The position numbers and the translations under genes are program-made. DNA of 64,000 bases from Haladaptatus pallidirubidus (GTDB lineage Archaea > Halobacteriota > Halobacteria > Halobacteriales > Haladaptataceae): positions 310,001-374,000 of the forward strand of contig NZ_CP085302.1 of assembly GCF_020700235.1 (NCBI RefSeq), in the 5' to 3' direction. Below the pieces are notes generated by a model, which was not told where the DNA came from, made no database searches, and was given only the letters and a program-made list of their open reading frames with translations. Positions 10,002 to 19,053 of this stretch are shown here, one piece after another (position 1 is the stretch's first letter; each line of letters begins with the position of its first letter).

Positions 10002-10175
10002 CATTTCTAAGCTCGATGTCATTCCAGCTTACGCACCCTGTTACCAGTAGCGATCAACAGTCCAATGGCGACCAGTGCAAAAATCACGTTGCCAATCCAC
10101 GCAAGCGTATCCTGTGGTCGAATAAGGGACGTCAGTACAAAACCAGCGAAGATATAAGTCGGCAGTGTCCCCGCC
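10002..10175. repeat. Segmental duplication, copy 2 (displaced)
   Basis: Copy of 1307-1480 with one mismatch. It supplies the last about 50 codons (minus strand) of the chimeric ORF 10019-10345. Homology starts at CATTTCTAAG and ends at CCCCGCC; the minus-strand junction lies in a short G-rich sequence present in both partners, so microhomology may have been used. Confidence 0.95.
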
Positions 10176-10345
10176 TCCCCACCATGCAAAGGCTCACCGA
10201 ACCCGAGCAATTCGACTGCGTCACCGAGTTCCGCGATGGTCTCGTCTATCGCTGCATCAAGGCTCGCGGATGAATCGAGGTCGAACGGGATTGACTCACC
10301 GGTTATCCATTCATCAATACTTATGTTGGAAGTGTTGTCGGACAT
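10019..10345 (-). pseudogene. Chimeric ORF: erythromycin-esterase-like head fused to tail of the 1324-2586 membrane protein
   Basis: The first 57 residues (IDETIAELGDAVELLGFGEP then LHGGE) match the N-terminus of erythromycin-esterase-like hydrolases, whose conserved GE..HG motif is visible. After the G-E-A-G junction the last 50 residues (LPTYIFAGFVLTSLIRPQD...) are identical to the C-terminus of the membrane protein at 1324-2586. The reading frame stays open, giving a 108-residue fusion with two membrane helices. The esterase catalytic body is lost. A stable product is possible but not shown. Confidence 0.85.
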
Positions 10346-10463
10346 GTGAACTTGATATGAGGTATCGTCTGTGTCTATATTTCGGACGAGTGATTATCTT
10401 AGTCTGTGGCGGATGGCACACTTACTGTGGCTTTCAGCATCGTGAGGGGTGATCCGGCCTGTA

Positions 10464-12746
10464 TTACTGCACTGTTTTTCGTAGATACTCTGCTGTGAAT
10501 GAGTGTTCTTCGTCGAGGAGTTGTTCTGGAGTTCCTTCGAAGACGACCTTCCCTCCACGTTTACCACCGTCCGGACCGATATCGATCACCCAATCGGCGT
10601 TCTTCACGATATCTAGGTTGTGTTCGATCACGATGACAGTATTTCCTTCATCCACTAATCGATTCAAAACTGAGAGTATTTGCTCTAAATCAGCCATATG
10701 GAGTCCAGTCGTTGGTTCGTCCAGTACGTAGACGCTCCCTGTCTTGTGCAATTCATTCGAGAGCTTGATGCGTTGGCATTCACCTCCCGACAACGTTGGA
10801 AGCGATCTCCCTAACGTGAGATAGCCTAAGCCGACATCGTTGAGCGCTTCGAGAATTCCCCGAATCGCCGTGTTCTCGAAGAATTCCAGCGCTTCGCTCA
10901 CTGTCATTTCAAGGACATCGGCGATGGATTGGCCGCGTACGGTGTATTGAAACACCTCGTCTTTGTACCGCCGCCCTTCACATGCTTCACAGGTCGATTC
11001 GACGGTATCCATGAGGGCTAAGTCGGTCTCGACGACCCCCAGCCCATCACATTCGGGACATGCCCCGTCCGAATTGAAACTGAAGAGGGACTCGTCTGCC
11101 CCAGTCGCCGCCGCGAAGTGTTCTCGAATCTTATCCATCATTCCAGTATATGTCGCGACCACCGACCGCGTAGTGGTGCTAACCGCCTTTTGGTCCACAC
11201 TGACGGCGTCTGGATGCTCCTCTAAGAAGAGGTCGAGAAGGGTGCTTTTCCCCGCCCCAGCTACCCCAGTGACAGCGGTGAGAACACCTTCTGGGACGTC
11301 GACCGAAATATCACGCAGATTATGCCGTGACGCATTGGATATCGTCAGTTGCCCAGTTGGTTCGCGGAACACCGATTTGACCGGCATCCGCTGATTCAGA
11401 TGCCGTCCTGTGAGGGTATCTGCTTCGTAGAGACCATCCACATCACCTTGGTAGACGATCTCCCCACCGTTCTCACCGGCCTCAGGACCAATATCGACGA
11501 TATGATCGGCGATATCGATGACATCAGGGTCGTGTTCGACGACCAGAACCGTGTTACCGTCCTCTCGTAGCTCTTTAAGCAACTCGTTGATTCCGTGAAC
11601 GTCGCGAGGATGGAGCCCAATCGTCGGCTCGTCGAAAATATAGGTCAAGTCGGTGAGACTACTATTGAGGAACTTCACCATCTTGACCCGCTGGGATTCG
11701 CCACCAGAGAGTGTCCGAGTTTCCCGGTCAAGCGTGATATATTCAAGACTGACCGTTTGGAGATGCTGGAGCCTGTCCAATATCTCGGTTACTACCTTTT
11801 CGGATCCAGGTTCTTCGATCTTGGAGACGACGCCCATGAGTTCCTCAACGTCCATCGCGGCGAGTTCAGCGATATTGTATCCGTTAATCTCGCTGCTGCG
11901 AGCTCTTTCATTGAGGCGGGTTCCGTTGCACGCAGGGCAGACACCTTCTGATGTGACCTGCTCAATTGCTTCATGGGTCTGTTCGCTCAGTGAACTTGTG
12001 TCCCGATTGATGTAGCGACGGACAAACGTGTCGATTAGCCCCTCGTAACTGACGTCGACGGTCTCTCCGTTTGCAGTGGACTCAAACGTCGTCTCGCCGT
12101 GCAGAAGCAGTTCCAACTCATCATCGAAGTAGTTGGCTACTAGCTTGTCGCCGTCGAAGAGGCCCGCATCGACGTACCGCTGCCATTGTTGGCTCAGCAG
12201 GGAGAACTGGATGGCTCCTTCATTGAGGGACTTCGATGTGTCGAGGAACTTCTCAAGATCGGGAGTCACCGTTTTTCCGAGCCCGTCACATTCCGGACAC
12301 ATGCCTGTGGAGACGTTATATGCTCTTGGAACGTTAAATGAAAAGGCATAGGTGGGTCCGATATCAGGCTCGCCGAATCGTGAATAGAGGACCCTGAGGA
12401 GATCGAAAATATCGGTGAAGGTCCCGACTGTAGACCGCGAGTTCGCCTGAATTGGTTTCTGCTCGACGACAACGGCTGTGGAGAGGTTCTCGATCGAATC
12501 TGCATCCGGATAGCCGTACTTCGCCAGACCGTACTGGGTGAACGTAGAGAACAGTTCGTTGAGTTGGCGCTGTGACTCCGCAGCGATTGTATCGAATACG
12601 AGCGAGGACTTGCCTGCTCCAGAGACGCCTGTGAAGACCGTGATCTCCTTTTTCGGTATCTTGAGTGACACGTCTCGAAGATTGTTCTCCCGAATCCGTG
12701 TCAACTCGATATAATCAGTTCGAGTGTTGTTTCGCTCCATACCCAC
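10464..12746 (-). CDS. Short UvrA-like ABC ATPase (UvrA2/antibiotic-resistance type)
   Basis: 760 residues with two ABC ATPase heads. Walker A motifs are GVSGAGKSS (40-48) and GVAGAGKST; signatures are LSGGESQRVKM and LSGGECQRIKL; Walker B motifs end in DEPTIGLHP and DEPTTGLHM. Zinc-binding Cys pairs (CPECDGLG, CPACNGTR, and CPECDGLG/CEACEGRR in the second half) are UvrA-specific. It is about 180 residues shorter than true UvrA, and I see no UvrB-binding insert after the first Walker A. That is the pattern of the UvrA2/DrrC-like group linked to drug or DNA-damage tolerance rather than core repair. A nested palindrome lies about 40-65 bp upstream. Confidence 0.88.
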   Translation of the reverse strand: MGMERNNTRTDYIELTRIRENNLRDVSLKIPKKEITVFTGVSGAGKSSLVFDTIAAESQRQLNELFSTFTQYGLAKYGYPDADSIENLSTAVVVEQKPIQANSRSTVGTFTDIFDLLRVLYSRFGEPDIGPTYAFSFNVPRAYNVSTGMCPECDGLGKTVTPDLEKFLDTSKSLNEGAIQFSLLSQQWQRYVDAGLFDGDKLVANYFDDELELLLHGETTFESTANGETVDVSYEGLIDTFVRRYINRDTSSLSEQTHEAIEQVTSEGVCPACNGTRLNERARSSEINGYNIAELAAMDVEELMGVVSKIEEPGSEKVVTEILDRLQHLQTVSLEYITLDRETRTLSGGESQRVKMVKFLNSSLTDLTYIFDEPTIGLHPRDVHGINELLKELREDGNTVLVVEHDPDVIDIADHIVDIGPEAGENGGEIVYQGDVDGLYEADTLTGRHLNQRMPVKSVFREPTGQLTISNASRHNLRDISVDVPEGVLTAVTGVAGAGKSTLLDLFLEEHPDAVSVDQKAVSTTTRSVVATYTGMMDKIREHFAAATGADESLFSFNSDGACPECDGLGVVETDLALMDTVESTCEACEGRRYKDEVFQYTVRGQSIADVLEMTVSEALEFFENTAIRGILEALNDVGLGYLTLGRSLPTLSGGECQRIKLSNELHKTGSVYVLDEPTTGLHMADLEQILSVLNRLVDEGNTVIVIEHNLDIVKNADWVIDIGPDGGKRGGKVVFEGTPEQLLDEEHSFTAEYLRKTVQ

Positions 12747-12787
12747 CTCTTCAACCCCGATACAATTAATGTTTACTATCGATCATG

Positions 12788-12812
12788 TTACGGGATTACC
12801 ATGGTACCGTAA
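12788..12812. promoter_or_regulatory. Nested palindrome upstream of the UvrA-like gene
   Basis: TTACGG and CCGTAA form an outer inverted repeat around TACCATGGTA, itself a perfect 10-bp palindrome. It lies 42-66 bp upstream of the minus-strand start at 12746; a weak TATA-like stretch (ACATTAATTG, minus strand) lies between. Position fits an operator for the UvrA-like gene. The rest of 12813-13202 shows no gene. Confidence 0.45.
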
Positions 12813-13202
12813 TACCATGATAGACGGCAGCTACAAACTCTCTAAGCGTCGAATACCGAGTTCCAAAATAATGGTAATAAATCAGATAGGTAGTGGTTCG
12901 AAGAACGTCGCTTAGTACTCTATGCATTGAGGGCCACAGTCTCAAGTTTTAAGCAACACTCGGAAGTTCCAGAGGTTCAGAGTATGGATTCCTACAAATC
13001 ATCCTGATTCTGCACGATGACGGGGTACCCCACAAATTCCGTCGTTAGTCCAACCTTGAGACGAACGGCGTTTCGGACTCAAAGGAGCTCGTTGCCAACT
13101 AGTGATTCGTCAGAGATGATAGATAGAAACGAAGTAGATATCACAACTGCATGAACGCCCGCTCTCATCCTACTGATGGCTTTCCTTGGTAATTATTGCA
13201 TC

Positions 13203-13928
13203 CTATAGTGACCCAGTCTGACCCGACTTCTTGGCCTTGAGGAAGTTATCTCGGAGGTATTCCAACTCATCGAACCCATAACTTCTTAGAAGCTCCTCAA
13301 CTTCCTGCTTACTACTTCCAAGACGTTCTAATGGTCGGTCATGGGTTACGATATATGCCAACCGCGTCGACGGCGACGAGAAGGTCGTCGAGGCGCCACG
13401 GAGTAGGTTGATTTCCTCGCCCACGATGTCCGACATGATCACCGTCGGCGATGGGACACCATCATCCGAGACGATCCCATCGAGCGTTCGAACGGGCGTT
13501 TCCGTCCCCCGCCCTGAATGGCGAACTTCGCCCATCCCACTAGGTGTGTCGTGTCGAGTATCGAACGCTATTGTCCCATCCGAATTTGAGATGGCGCAAT
13601 CCATAATGATGGCGTCGATCCCATTCAACTCAAGGTTCGTCTTTAGGCTCTCCCGTGTCTGGGAATGGGGCTCAAAACAGACGATGCCGATCCTAGGGTA
13701 CTTTCGACCGATTACACAGCTAGTGATGCCAATGTGAGCTCCAATATCGAAAAAGACCTCGTCCTCGTGCATTTCGGAAAACATATCCTCAAACATTTGA
13801 TCATGTCCTTCGGCACCGTCGGGAAGGAATCGGTGTTCTCTCGCTGATGCCACACGGAACTGCACGTCGACCCCGCAGATCGTAGCGTGGATGGGGTCTT
13901 TGAACGAACGCTCTTCATCTCGGTCCAT
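13203..13928 (-). CDS. FkbM-family SAM-dependent methyltransferase
   Basis: 241 residues. The SAM-binding motif I is VFFDIGAHIGITSCVIG (about residues 57-73), followed by CFEPHSQTRESLKTNLELNG (motif II with the acidic Glu) and IMSDIVGEEINLLRGA, the FkbM-type D-x-x-G-x-E...LRGA signature. Such enzymes O-methylate sugars or small molecules in surface glycan or natural product pathways. It is monocistronic here with no glycan genes nearby, so the substrate is unknown. The 300 bp upstream (13929-14236) hold nothing recognisable. Confidence 0.85.
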   Translation of the reverse strand: MDRDEERSFKDPIHATICGVDVQFRVASAREHRFLPDGAEGHDQMFEDMFSEMHEDEVFFDIGAHIGITSCVIGRKYPRIGIVCFEPHSQTRESLKTNLELNGIDAIIMDCAISNSDGTIAFDTRHDTPSGMGEVRHSGRGTETPVRTLDGIVSDDGVPSPTVIMSDIVGEEINLLRGASTTFSSPSTRLAYIVTHDRPLERLGSSKQEVEELLRSYGFDELEYLRDNFLKAKKSGQTGSL

Positions 13929-14236
13929 GATCGTGATGAGACGATACTAGAGGGTTCACGATATACCAATAAGGTTTCGCCACCATCTACGCAATAACTT
14001 CGCAGATCTATTAATCGGCTGGTTGGAGAGGTGTGGATATAAAATAAAACCACGCAACAATTCCATCCTCCGAGGTTGTGAGAAGGTGAGACTGCACAGC
14101 CAGTATAGAGGCCCCAAAATACACGATTTCGACTGAACCATGTAGTGAGATCGTCACCCGTTCCACAGAAGACCGGCAGGAACACCTCGATCACACGAAC
14201 GTGGCTACATTCAAAGACTCATCACGAGAGTGAGAA

Positions 14237-14489
14237 GTCACACCTGTTGTGACCGGACACCAGAGCGAAACCACGAGGGAGCTGTAACATACCGTTACAC
14301 TACTGAATAAAAAGGGCCTTTTTCCTGAGTTGTGACTCAAGTACGAAACGTTGGAGACGTGAGGAAGCGCCCTAAGACGCGGCCAGGGGCGGTCTACACG
14401 TCACGTCCCGTTCAACATATCATCGTTGTTCTGTTTTCTTCTCGTTCTCACACCCCGCTCCCGTCACGTCCGGTCACAACGGGTGTGAC
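14237..14489. repeat. Inverted-repeat-bracketed promoter module, copy A
   Basis: GTCACACCTGTTGTGACCGG (14237-14256) and its near-complement CCGGTCACAACGGGTGTGAC (14470-14489) face each other 213 bp apart. Between them lie a 17-bp palindrome TGTAACATACCGTTACA (14283-14299), a TATA-like AATAAAAAG (14306-14314) and a GTG start at 14332, spaced as for a leaderless transcript. A second copy with the same order, including the identical 26-nt spacing from left repeat to palindrome, is at 21729-21973. The right repeat lies inside the 3' end of a minus-strand relic gene. Confidence 0.75.
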
Positions 14490-14915
14490 GCCACCCATGA
14501 CCACGCTACCCTCGAAAAGATCGAACTTGTGATACCGCATTTCAGTCAGCCCTTTCGCTGTGTCCATGTCCATCGCCACGATCTCGACTTTCTCTTGTTT
14601 CTGACTCACGCGGCGCTCTTTGACCGTTATGTCCGAGCCACCGAGTTCGACGAGCGCGTCCCACACGCGAGTGATTGTCGTCCCGTGCGGTTTCTCGCCA
14701 TCAATGGCGGTGATCGCTTCCTTCAGATCCGCCCGCGTCCAGAAGACGCCTGAGCCGTTTTTCCGCCGCGTGGCGAATTCGTCTCATCGCCGAACGGCTG
14801 TCACCGCACGCCATGAGTTCTTTTTGTTCTTCTCGTCTACGAGCCGCTTTTTCACTTGGTACGGCGAACAGTTTGCGTACAGGACCAGTGAGGACGTGGC
14901 TGGATCTATGTGGCT
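14448..14915 (-). pseudogene. Relic of an unknown gene with internal stop (C-terminus GGVTPVVTG)
   Basis: In one frame the minus strand reads about 44 residues (MSHIDPATSSLVLYANCSPY...), a TGA near 14783, then about 110 residues ending RYHKFDLFEGSVVMGGVTPV and a stop at 14448. RADLKEAITAIDGEKP suggests a winged-helix segment. The C-terminal GGVTPVVT-x4-G-S is also encoded by a second relic at about 21931-22010 (minus), so two members of this family were present. I recognise no family; a plasmid replication or virus-type protein is possible. Confidence 0.5.
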
Positions 14916-15190
14916 CATCCGGACTACTTTACACAGGCACTTGTGACCGAAATCAATGCCTTTGAAAAAAGCGATGATTTTCAGACTGCATTCGGGAATG
15001 GGATAATTGCGACGGAAGGTGACCAGTGGCGTCGGCAGCGGGACGTCCTTCAACCGTTTTTCACCCGAAAGCAGGTCGCAGAATACAGTGACCAGATGGT
15101 CGAAGCGACACAGCGACGCGTCGATACATGGTTGGATAGAGAGATTCTCGACATTGAAGACTCAAGTTTATCGCAGGTGCGTTCAGTTTC
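14897..15190 (+). pseudogene. Cytochrome P450 fragment (N-terminal region)
   Basis: About 95 residues: YVAHPDYFTQALVTEI, then GIIATEGDQWRRQRDVLQPF and FTRKQVAEYSDQMVEATQRR. This is the B/C-helix region of bacterial/archaeal P450s, with the conserved W-R-x-x-R heme-propionate motif. The I-helix, ExxR and heme-Cys regions are absent and the frame degenerates after about 15190. The 5' boundary abuts the opposite-strand relic near 14900. A separate, nearly complete P450 lies at 62933-64000. Confidence 0.8.
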
Positions 15191-15398
15191 ACTTCCGCTC
15201 TGGTTGGCTGAAGACTTTATCTACCGTTCTCCATGAATAGAATGCAGTCAGCGTTCCCAGCAGGCGATGTGGGTTCTTGTGCTCAACCCATCCTCCCATA
15301 CCGTCTGCTCTTCCCCCTTGTCACAATGAGCTAGGTAGTGTCACAAGTAGACTCTGTCCGAGGGTTTACCTGTGAAGTGGTTGAATTTGAGAGTACGA

Positions 15399-15635
15399 AT
15401 GGTTCCAAATGGGAAATCACCACTCTCCCCACTTGCGCAAGATGCGCTCGACGCGCTCGCAAGGAGACTCCCAGATGAGAGAGAACTCACCTACGAGCAT
15501 GCCTATACGATTTTGAACGAAGAAGAGGATCTGGGACAACCTGCTGCCGAGGATATCATCGAACAACTCTACATGAAGGGCCATGTTTACGAAGTCGAAG
15601 GCAAACTCCGACTCACTGATTACGGATCTGAATAG
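15399..15635 (+). CDS. Small winged-helix-like protein
   Basis: 78 residues from ATG 15399: LAQDALDALARRLPDERELT..., AEDIIEQLYMKGHVYEVEGK, LRLTDYGSE. The helix-helix-wing spacing (recognition helix AAEDIIEQLYMKG, then a two-strand wing ending in LRLTDYG) resembles haloarchaeal small wHTH regulators. In-frame sequence opens at 15372, but the first nine residues are not convincing. No target is evident. Confidence 0.6.
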   Translation: MVPNGKSPLSPLAQDALDALARRLPDERELTYEHAYTILNEEEDLGQPAAEDIIEQLYMKGHVYEVEGKLRLTDYGSE

Positions 15636-15725
15636 CAAGGGCGGTCTCTAAGCAGTACTTTACGCCGGTTTATTTCTTCCCATAAGATCCAAATTCATCG
15701 AGAACATATTATTGTATGATTTAGG

Positions 15726-16054
15726 ATGATGGAATCACTTCGCAACCAACTGCAAACTCTCCATGAGAGGGCACCAGCCCAGTATGGGCTTTTGAAATCG
15801 CACGCACAAGAGGTCGAACAGGTGCTTGCAACGAGTTCACACAATTACCCGACTGTGAAGCAATTGCTCGCAACCACCAAGACAGCAGAGATCACACCCC
15901 AGATGCTCGGAATCTTCTCTCACTTTGTGTTCAGCTTGGTATCCTTTCCACCTACAGCGAACGGAACAATAGCAACCGATATGATCTCACGCAGTACGAT
16001 CATGGGCGAATGCACGAACTGACGCGGGTTCTCGCCCAGGATCCCTTCTCGTGA
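15726..16054 (+). pseudogene. Frameshifted winged-helix protein
   Basis: Residues 1-66 (VLATSSHNYPTVKQLLATT then EITPQMLGIFSH) continue after a one-base shift near 15922 as LCVQLGILSTYSERNNSNRY and DLTQYDHGRMHELTRV, ending at 16054. The reconstructed protein of about 110 residues has an HTH followed by a wing (STYSERNNSNRYDLTQY). In the original frame translation runs into unrelated residues and stops at 16022. Probably inactive. Confidence 0.6.
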
Positions 16055-16109
16055 TTTGTTTATCGATGCTTTCAGGATTGTGGGGAGAATCCAATACGTA
16101 ATCTTCTGA

Positions 16110-16475
16110 CTACTGTGGTGCATCGAGCGATTCGTGGATGAGTATGGTGTAGTCGCTCCGAACGGTTACAAGATAGTCCTTGATTGTGAATCGCACCTCA
16201 ACGTCACTCTTTTTCGACGCGCTTGCTCCGATGATGTCTTCGAGCGCATCTGGGTTCACGTATTCGTACAGCGAGAGTGTTGTCTGGCCAGTCGCCGGCT
16301 CTATCACATCCATGAGTACATCGATAACGCTTGTAACAAACTCCAAGTTCGATGCTTCGAGGTTGATCGTCGCAGAGGCGACCAGTGCGTATTGAGGGGG
16401 TGAACGGGGGCCAGACTGTTCGGTCGTGGAGCCAAACCAGCTCGTTGTTTGCGTCGTCATTGATTCACTTGCCAT
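16110..16475 (-). CDS. HalOD1-domain protein
   Basis: 121 residues. The C-terminal part has LSLYEYVNPDALEDIIGAS, then VEVRFTIKDYLVTVRSDYTI, the two hallmark segments of the haloarchaeal HalOD1 output domain: (PLYEY-D-P-ALD) and (V-F-Y-G-V-V-G-I). HalOD1 domains are thought to be signalling output modules; here the domain stands alone after a 30-residue Ser/Thr-rich N-terminus. Relatives in the window are at 27086 (relic), 45022, 45530 (broken) and 47505. Confidence 0.8.
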   Translation of the reverse strand: MASESMTTQTTSWFGSTTEQSGPRSPPQYALVASATINLEASNLEFVTSVIDVLMDVIEPATGQTTLSLYEYVNPDALEDIIGASASKKSDVEVRFTIKDYLVTVRSDYTILIHESLDAPQ

Positions 16476-16986
16476 ACTTTCTGTTAGTTCTCCAGATAGT
16501 TGAGTAACCGCCGATTACTGTCATATTTTGCTACTTGCGAGAAAAAACCAACAATAATACCAGACCCTCATAAGTTAATTAATATATTTAATAAATATGT
16601 AATATATATGATCTATATCTAACAAAATTATTTTATTCTCGATAACGTTGGTGAAAATACGCTCTCACAACGGCCAGTACGACGCCATACTCTGACGCCA
16701 TTACCTGACACTATCGCTGTGGCTGGTTGTGAGAGCTGACATTCCCTCCCTAACCTCCTTTCCCACGAGTTGAGTACATTTTGTTGTTCAGTGCCTTGTC
16801 TGTCGAGAGCCAGCAATTGAGTTAGTTCCAAACCCTCTATTTTCCCCTTTATTTTCAAATGACTAGGTTGCATTCCGCGTAACGGCGACGACGAATGACA
16901 ATAGCTGTGACGGCTTGCTGAGTGACTCTCACTCATCGTATTGCCGCTTGTCAAACTCATGGAGAGTGGATTCCATTGACTCGTAA
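16476..16986. other. Gene-poor gap with a very AT-rich stretch (16555-16645)
   Basis: About 90 bp (16555-16645) are nearly all A/T, including ATTAATATATTTAATAAATA, which is exceptional for this genome. The rest of the gap shows no convincing coding frame. It could be a DNA-unwinding element, a horizontally acquired fragment or a promoter region. The Orc1/Cdc6 gene lies 2.4 kb downstream. Confidence 0.5.
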
Positions 16987-17244
16987 TTGTCTGCCGTCGA
17001 TGAGCCCGCGTCGTGGCCCGACACGCCATTCGCATTCGAGGAATTCGTGGACCGCGAGGAGCGACGACAGATGCGACTCGCAGGCGAACTTCACGAATCA
17101 AACGACTCCGAAGAGGAACGACTGTCGGACGAAGATATGTTGATGCTCACCGCGCTCCACGAACGAGGGGAACCGCCGGTGGTAACGTTGGCACGTAAGT
17201 GGTACTGTCTGGGTCCGAGTCGTCCCATATTCTCATTTCAATGA
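16987..17244 (+). CDS. Short acidic ORF, possibly a gene fragment
   Basis: From a TTG, 85 residues: DEPASWPDTPFAFEEFVDRE, ERRQMRLAGELHESNDSEEE, MLMLTALHERGEPPVVTLAR. Composition is typical haloarchaeal coding (acidic, helical). The C-terminal KWYCLGPSRPIFSFQ is unlike the rest, and the start is weak, suggesting both ends may be lost. No family recognised. Confidence 0.35.
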   Translation: MSAVDEPASWPDTPFAFEEFVDREERRQMRLAGELHESNDSEEERLSDEDMLMLTALHERGEPPVVTLARKWYCLGPSRPIFSFQ

Positions 17245-17289
17245 GTCACACCTGGAATGAGTTACCAATGAGTGGTTTCAGATGATTAT

Positions 17290-18723
17290 TTATCTGAGCA
17301 TCTGTAGTAGTCGATCTATCTCACCACGAACTTCTGAGACACAGGCTTCAGTGAACGATGCCAGTACTTCACTTCCCGCTTCATTTTGTCCATTGTCATA
17401 GAATTCACGAGCTTTCTCCTCTCTGTCAACAGCTTGATGGCGGAACTTTGATTCTAACTTGTCAAAACGACTGCGGACGATTCCGCGGTTCGTTTCAAAG
17501 TCCCGGCCGTATTCGTCTCCCTTCATGGCCATTAGTAGTTGTTTGAACTCCCACCAATACGACTCTTCTTTGGCCTCATCTTTGCTAACCTTGGTTGGAT
17601 GCGCTACCTGGCGGGTTGCCGTTCCAGCGTTCGAAACTACTGACGGGACGGTTCCACTCTCGACGTAAAATGGGATATAGACACCAATGCAGGGGGGTCC
17701 AGGTGTCCACCACAGTTTCGCAAATTTTTCATCGGTTGGTGGCAACTCAAAAACAGCTGAGCTGACGCTATCTCCCCACGTAAATTCTGCCGGAGATGCG
17801 TGCATACAAATTGTCAGAAAATCTGGCAGTGTCGCGTTGAATTTCGGTCCATCGAGAAATGTTTCTTCGTAATGATCTCTAAGAATTTGTTGCATTAATT
17901 CGATATTGAACTCATTGTCGTCGGTGAGGGTATCTAGCAACTGCTGAGAACGTTTATACCTGATACGAGAGACTTGCAGAGCGGTCTCATGGTCGGTGTA
18001 TGCGTCGGCGAAATCAAATGGTTCACGTCCTTCTGGCCACCAATCCTGTGCGATTGCGTTCGCGATCAAATCGTCCGATCCTCTCGTCCAGGAATGTCGA
18101 ATCGACAGTTCGTTCGATATCGAATCCGATCCAGTCGAAATTCGTTTTGCTGCCCATCGCCGGCCAGCCGTTTCGAGAATCCATGCCTCATTCGGGTCAG
18201 CGATGAGATACGAATTGTCGTATGTACCGTCCTCAAGACCCTCTCCCGCGACCGCTGAACCGAACTGCCCGTATTCTTCGAGGAGATTGCTGATAACATC
18301 GACTGCTCCCTCGGCCGTTGTCGCTCGCTCCAGACCAAGGCGTACATACTCCATTCCTAAAATCCCCTTTTTCGGAGGTTCACCGTGATCCGCAGCGTCG
18401 AGTGCCGCCTTCCAAGGCTTCGTAAAGACAGCTTCATTTCCGATGACAACATGATGCTCATTGATTCCTAATTCATAGCCCCAGCACCAGTATGGAGCAC
18501 TTCCAAGTGTCGCATACGTTTCTGATGGCTGTGAGAGGATACAGTTTGTGAGCTGTAACGTCGCATCTGAAGGTGGACTCTTCGCATCTCCGTAGACAAT
18601 CGGCTGACACTCGAACGCAGGTCGATCGCTGTTTTTTCCAAAAATCAGGTTTCCGGAGCTTGTTACGTCGGATAGTGCGACTGCGTTATCACAGCTCAGT
18701 GGTCTCTTTATGGATTGAGTCAT
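17290..18723 (-). CDS. C69/secernin-family peptidase-like Ntn hydrolase
   Basis: 477 residues from the ATG at 18723 (the frame is open further upstream to 19089, but that part overlaps orc1 and is not family-like). It starts MTQSIKRPLSCDNAVALSDV then NLIFGKNSDRP, the secernin/C69 signature: the Cys in SCD is the expected N-terminal nucleophile after processing, and FGKNSDRP is the conserved Asn/Asp-Arg motif. Further family segments are GYELGINEHHVVIGNEAVFT, GMEYVRLGLERA and DPNEAWILETAGRRWAAKRI. C69 enzymes cleave dipeptides or act as amidases. A TATA-like ATTTATAC lies about 30 bp upstream. Confidence 0.82.
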   Translation of the reverse strand: MTQSIKRPLSCDNAVALSDVTSSGNLIFGKNSDRPAFECQPIVYGDAKSPPSDATLQLTNCILSQPSETYATLGSAPYWCWGYELGINEHHVVIGNEAVFTKPWKAALDAADHGEPPKKGILGMEYVRLGLERATTAEGAVDVISNLLEEYGQFGSAVAGEGLEDGTYDNSYLIADPNEAWILETAGRRWAAKRISTGSDSISNELSIRHSWTRGSDDLIANAIAQDWWPEGREPFDFADAYTDHETALQVSRIRYKRSQQLLDTLTDDNEFNIELMQQILRDHYEETFLDGPKFNATLPDFLTICMHASPAEFTWGDSVSSAVFELPPTDEKFAKLWWTPGPPCIGVYIPFYVESGTVPSVVSNAGTATRQVAHPTKVSKDEAKEESYWWEFKQLLMAMKGDEYGRDFETNRGIVRSRFDKLESKFRHQAVDREEKAREFYDNGQNEAGSEVLASFTEACVSEVRGEIDRLLQMLR

Positions 18724-19023
18724 CGATGCAGCGTAGACTACTGGAAAGGCAGTATAAATTCTTGTTCTATGAGCACTTTTCACACAGTTCATTGATTCGA
18801 CTGATTTCATCATAGTGAAAATCGCGTCTTTGGCCAAACACAATTCTACAGGCAGGCCGAGTGCCTCGGGGTCAAGCCCTGAGGTTTCCCGTTTCCACGA
18901 TGCGCTTTGCAGATTCCGAGTGGGTATCCGTAGGGAGCGCAATTTCCACAGGCGTTGATTTGAGTCATATGTATCGGAAGAATCGGAAATTGCCCACTTC
19001 CGTTTATTATATCGGGCAGAATA

Positions 19024-19053
19024 GACACGAGCATGATTCACGATGCTCGTGTC
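19024..19053. promoter_or_regulatory. Perfect 11-bp inverted repeat spanning the orc1 start codon
   Basis: GACACGAGCAT (19024-19034), 8-nt spacer, ATGCTCGTGTC (19043-19053). The ATG of orc1 is 19033-19035, so the start codon sits at the end of the left arm. As DNA it could bind a dimeric autoregulator; as RNA it would hide the start of a leaderless message. A TATA-like TTTATTATAT (about 19008-19017) fits a leaderless start. Confidence 0.7.

Noticed and set aside
13712..14194. 160-codon minus-strand open frame
   Set aside because: It overlaps the FkbM gene start in a different frame and has mixed composition with no motifs.
15301..15350. GTCACAA pairs near 15316-15340 as a third copy of the 20-bp inverted repeat
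   Set aside because: Only the GTCACAA half is shared; spacing and flanks differ from the two real modules.
18846..19034. Possible tnpB C-terminal tail on the minus strand (NACGNCAPYG-type motif) with a small stem GCCGAGTGCCTCGG-like
   Set aside because: Resembles tails of haloarchaeal TnpB only loosely and no other part of an IS element is present.
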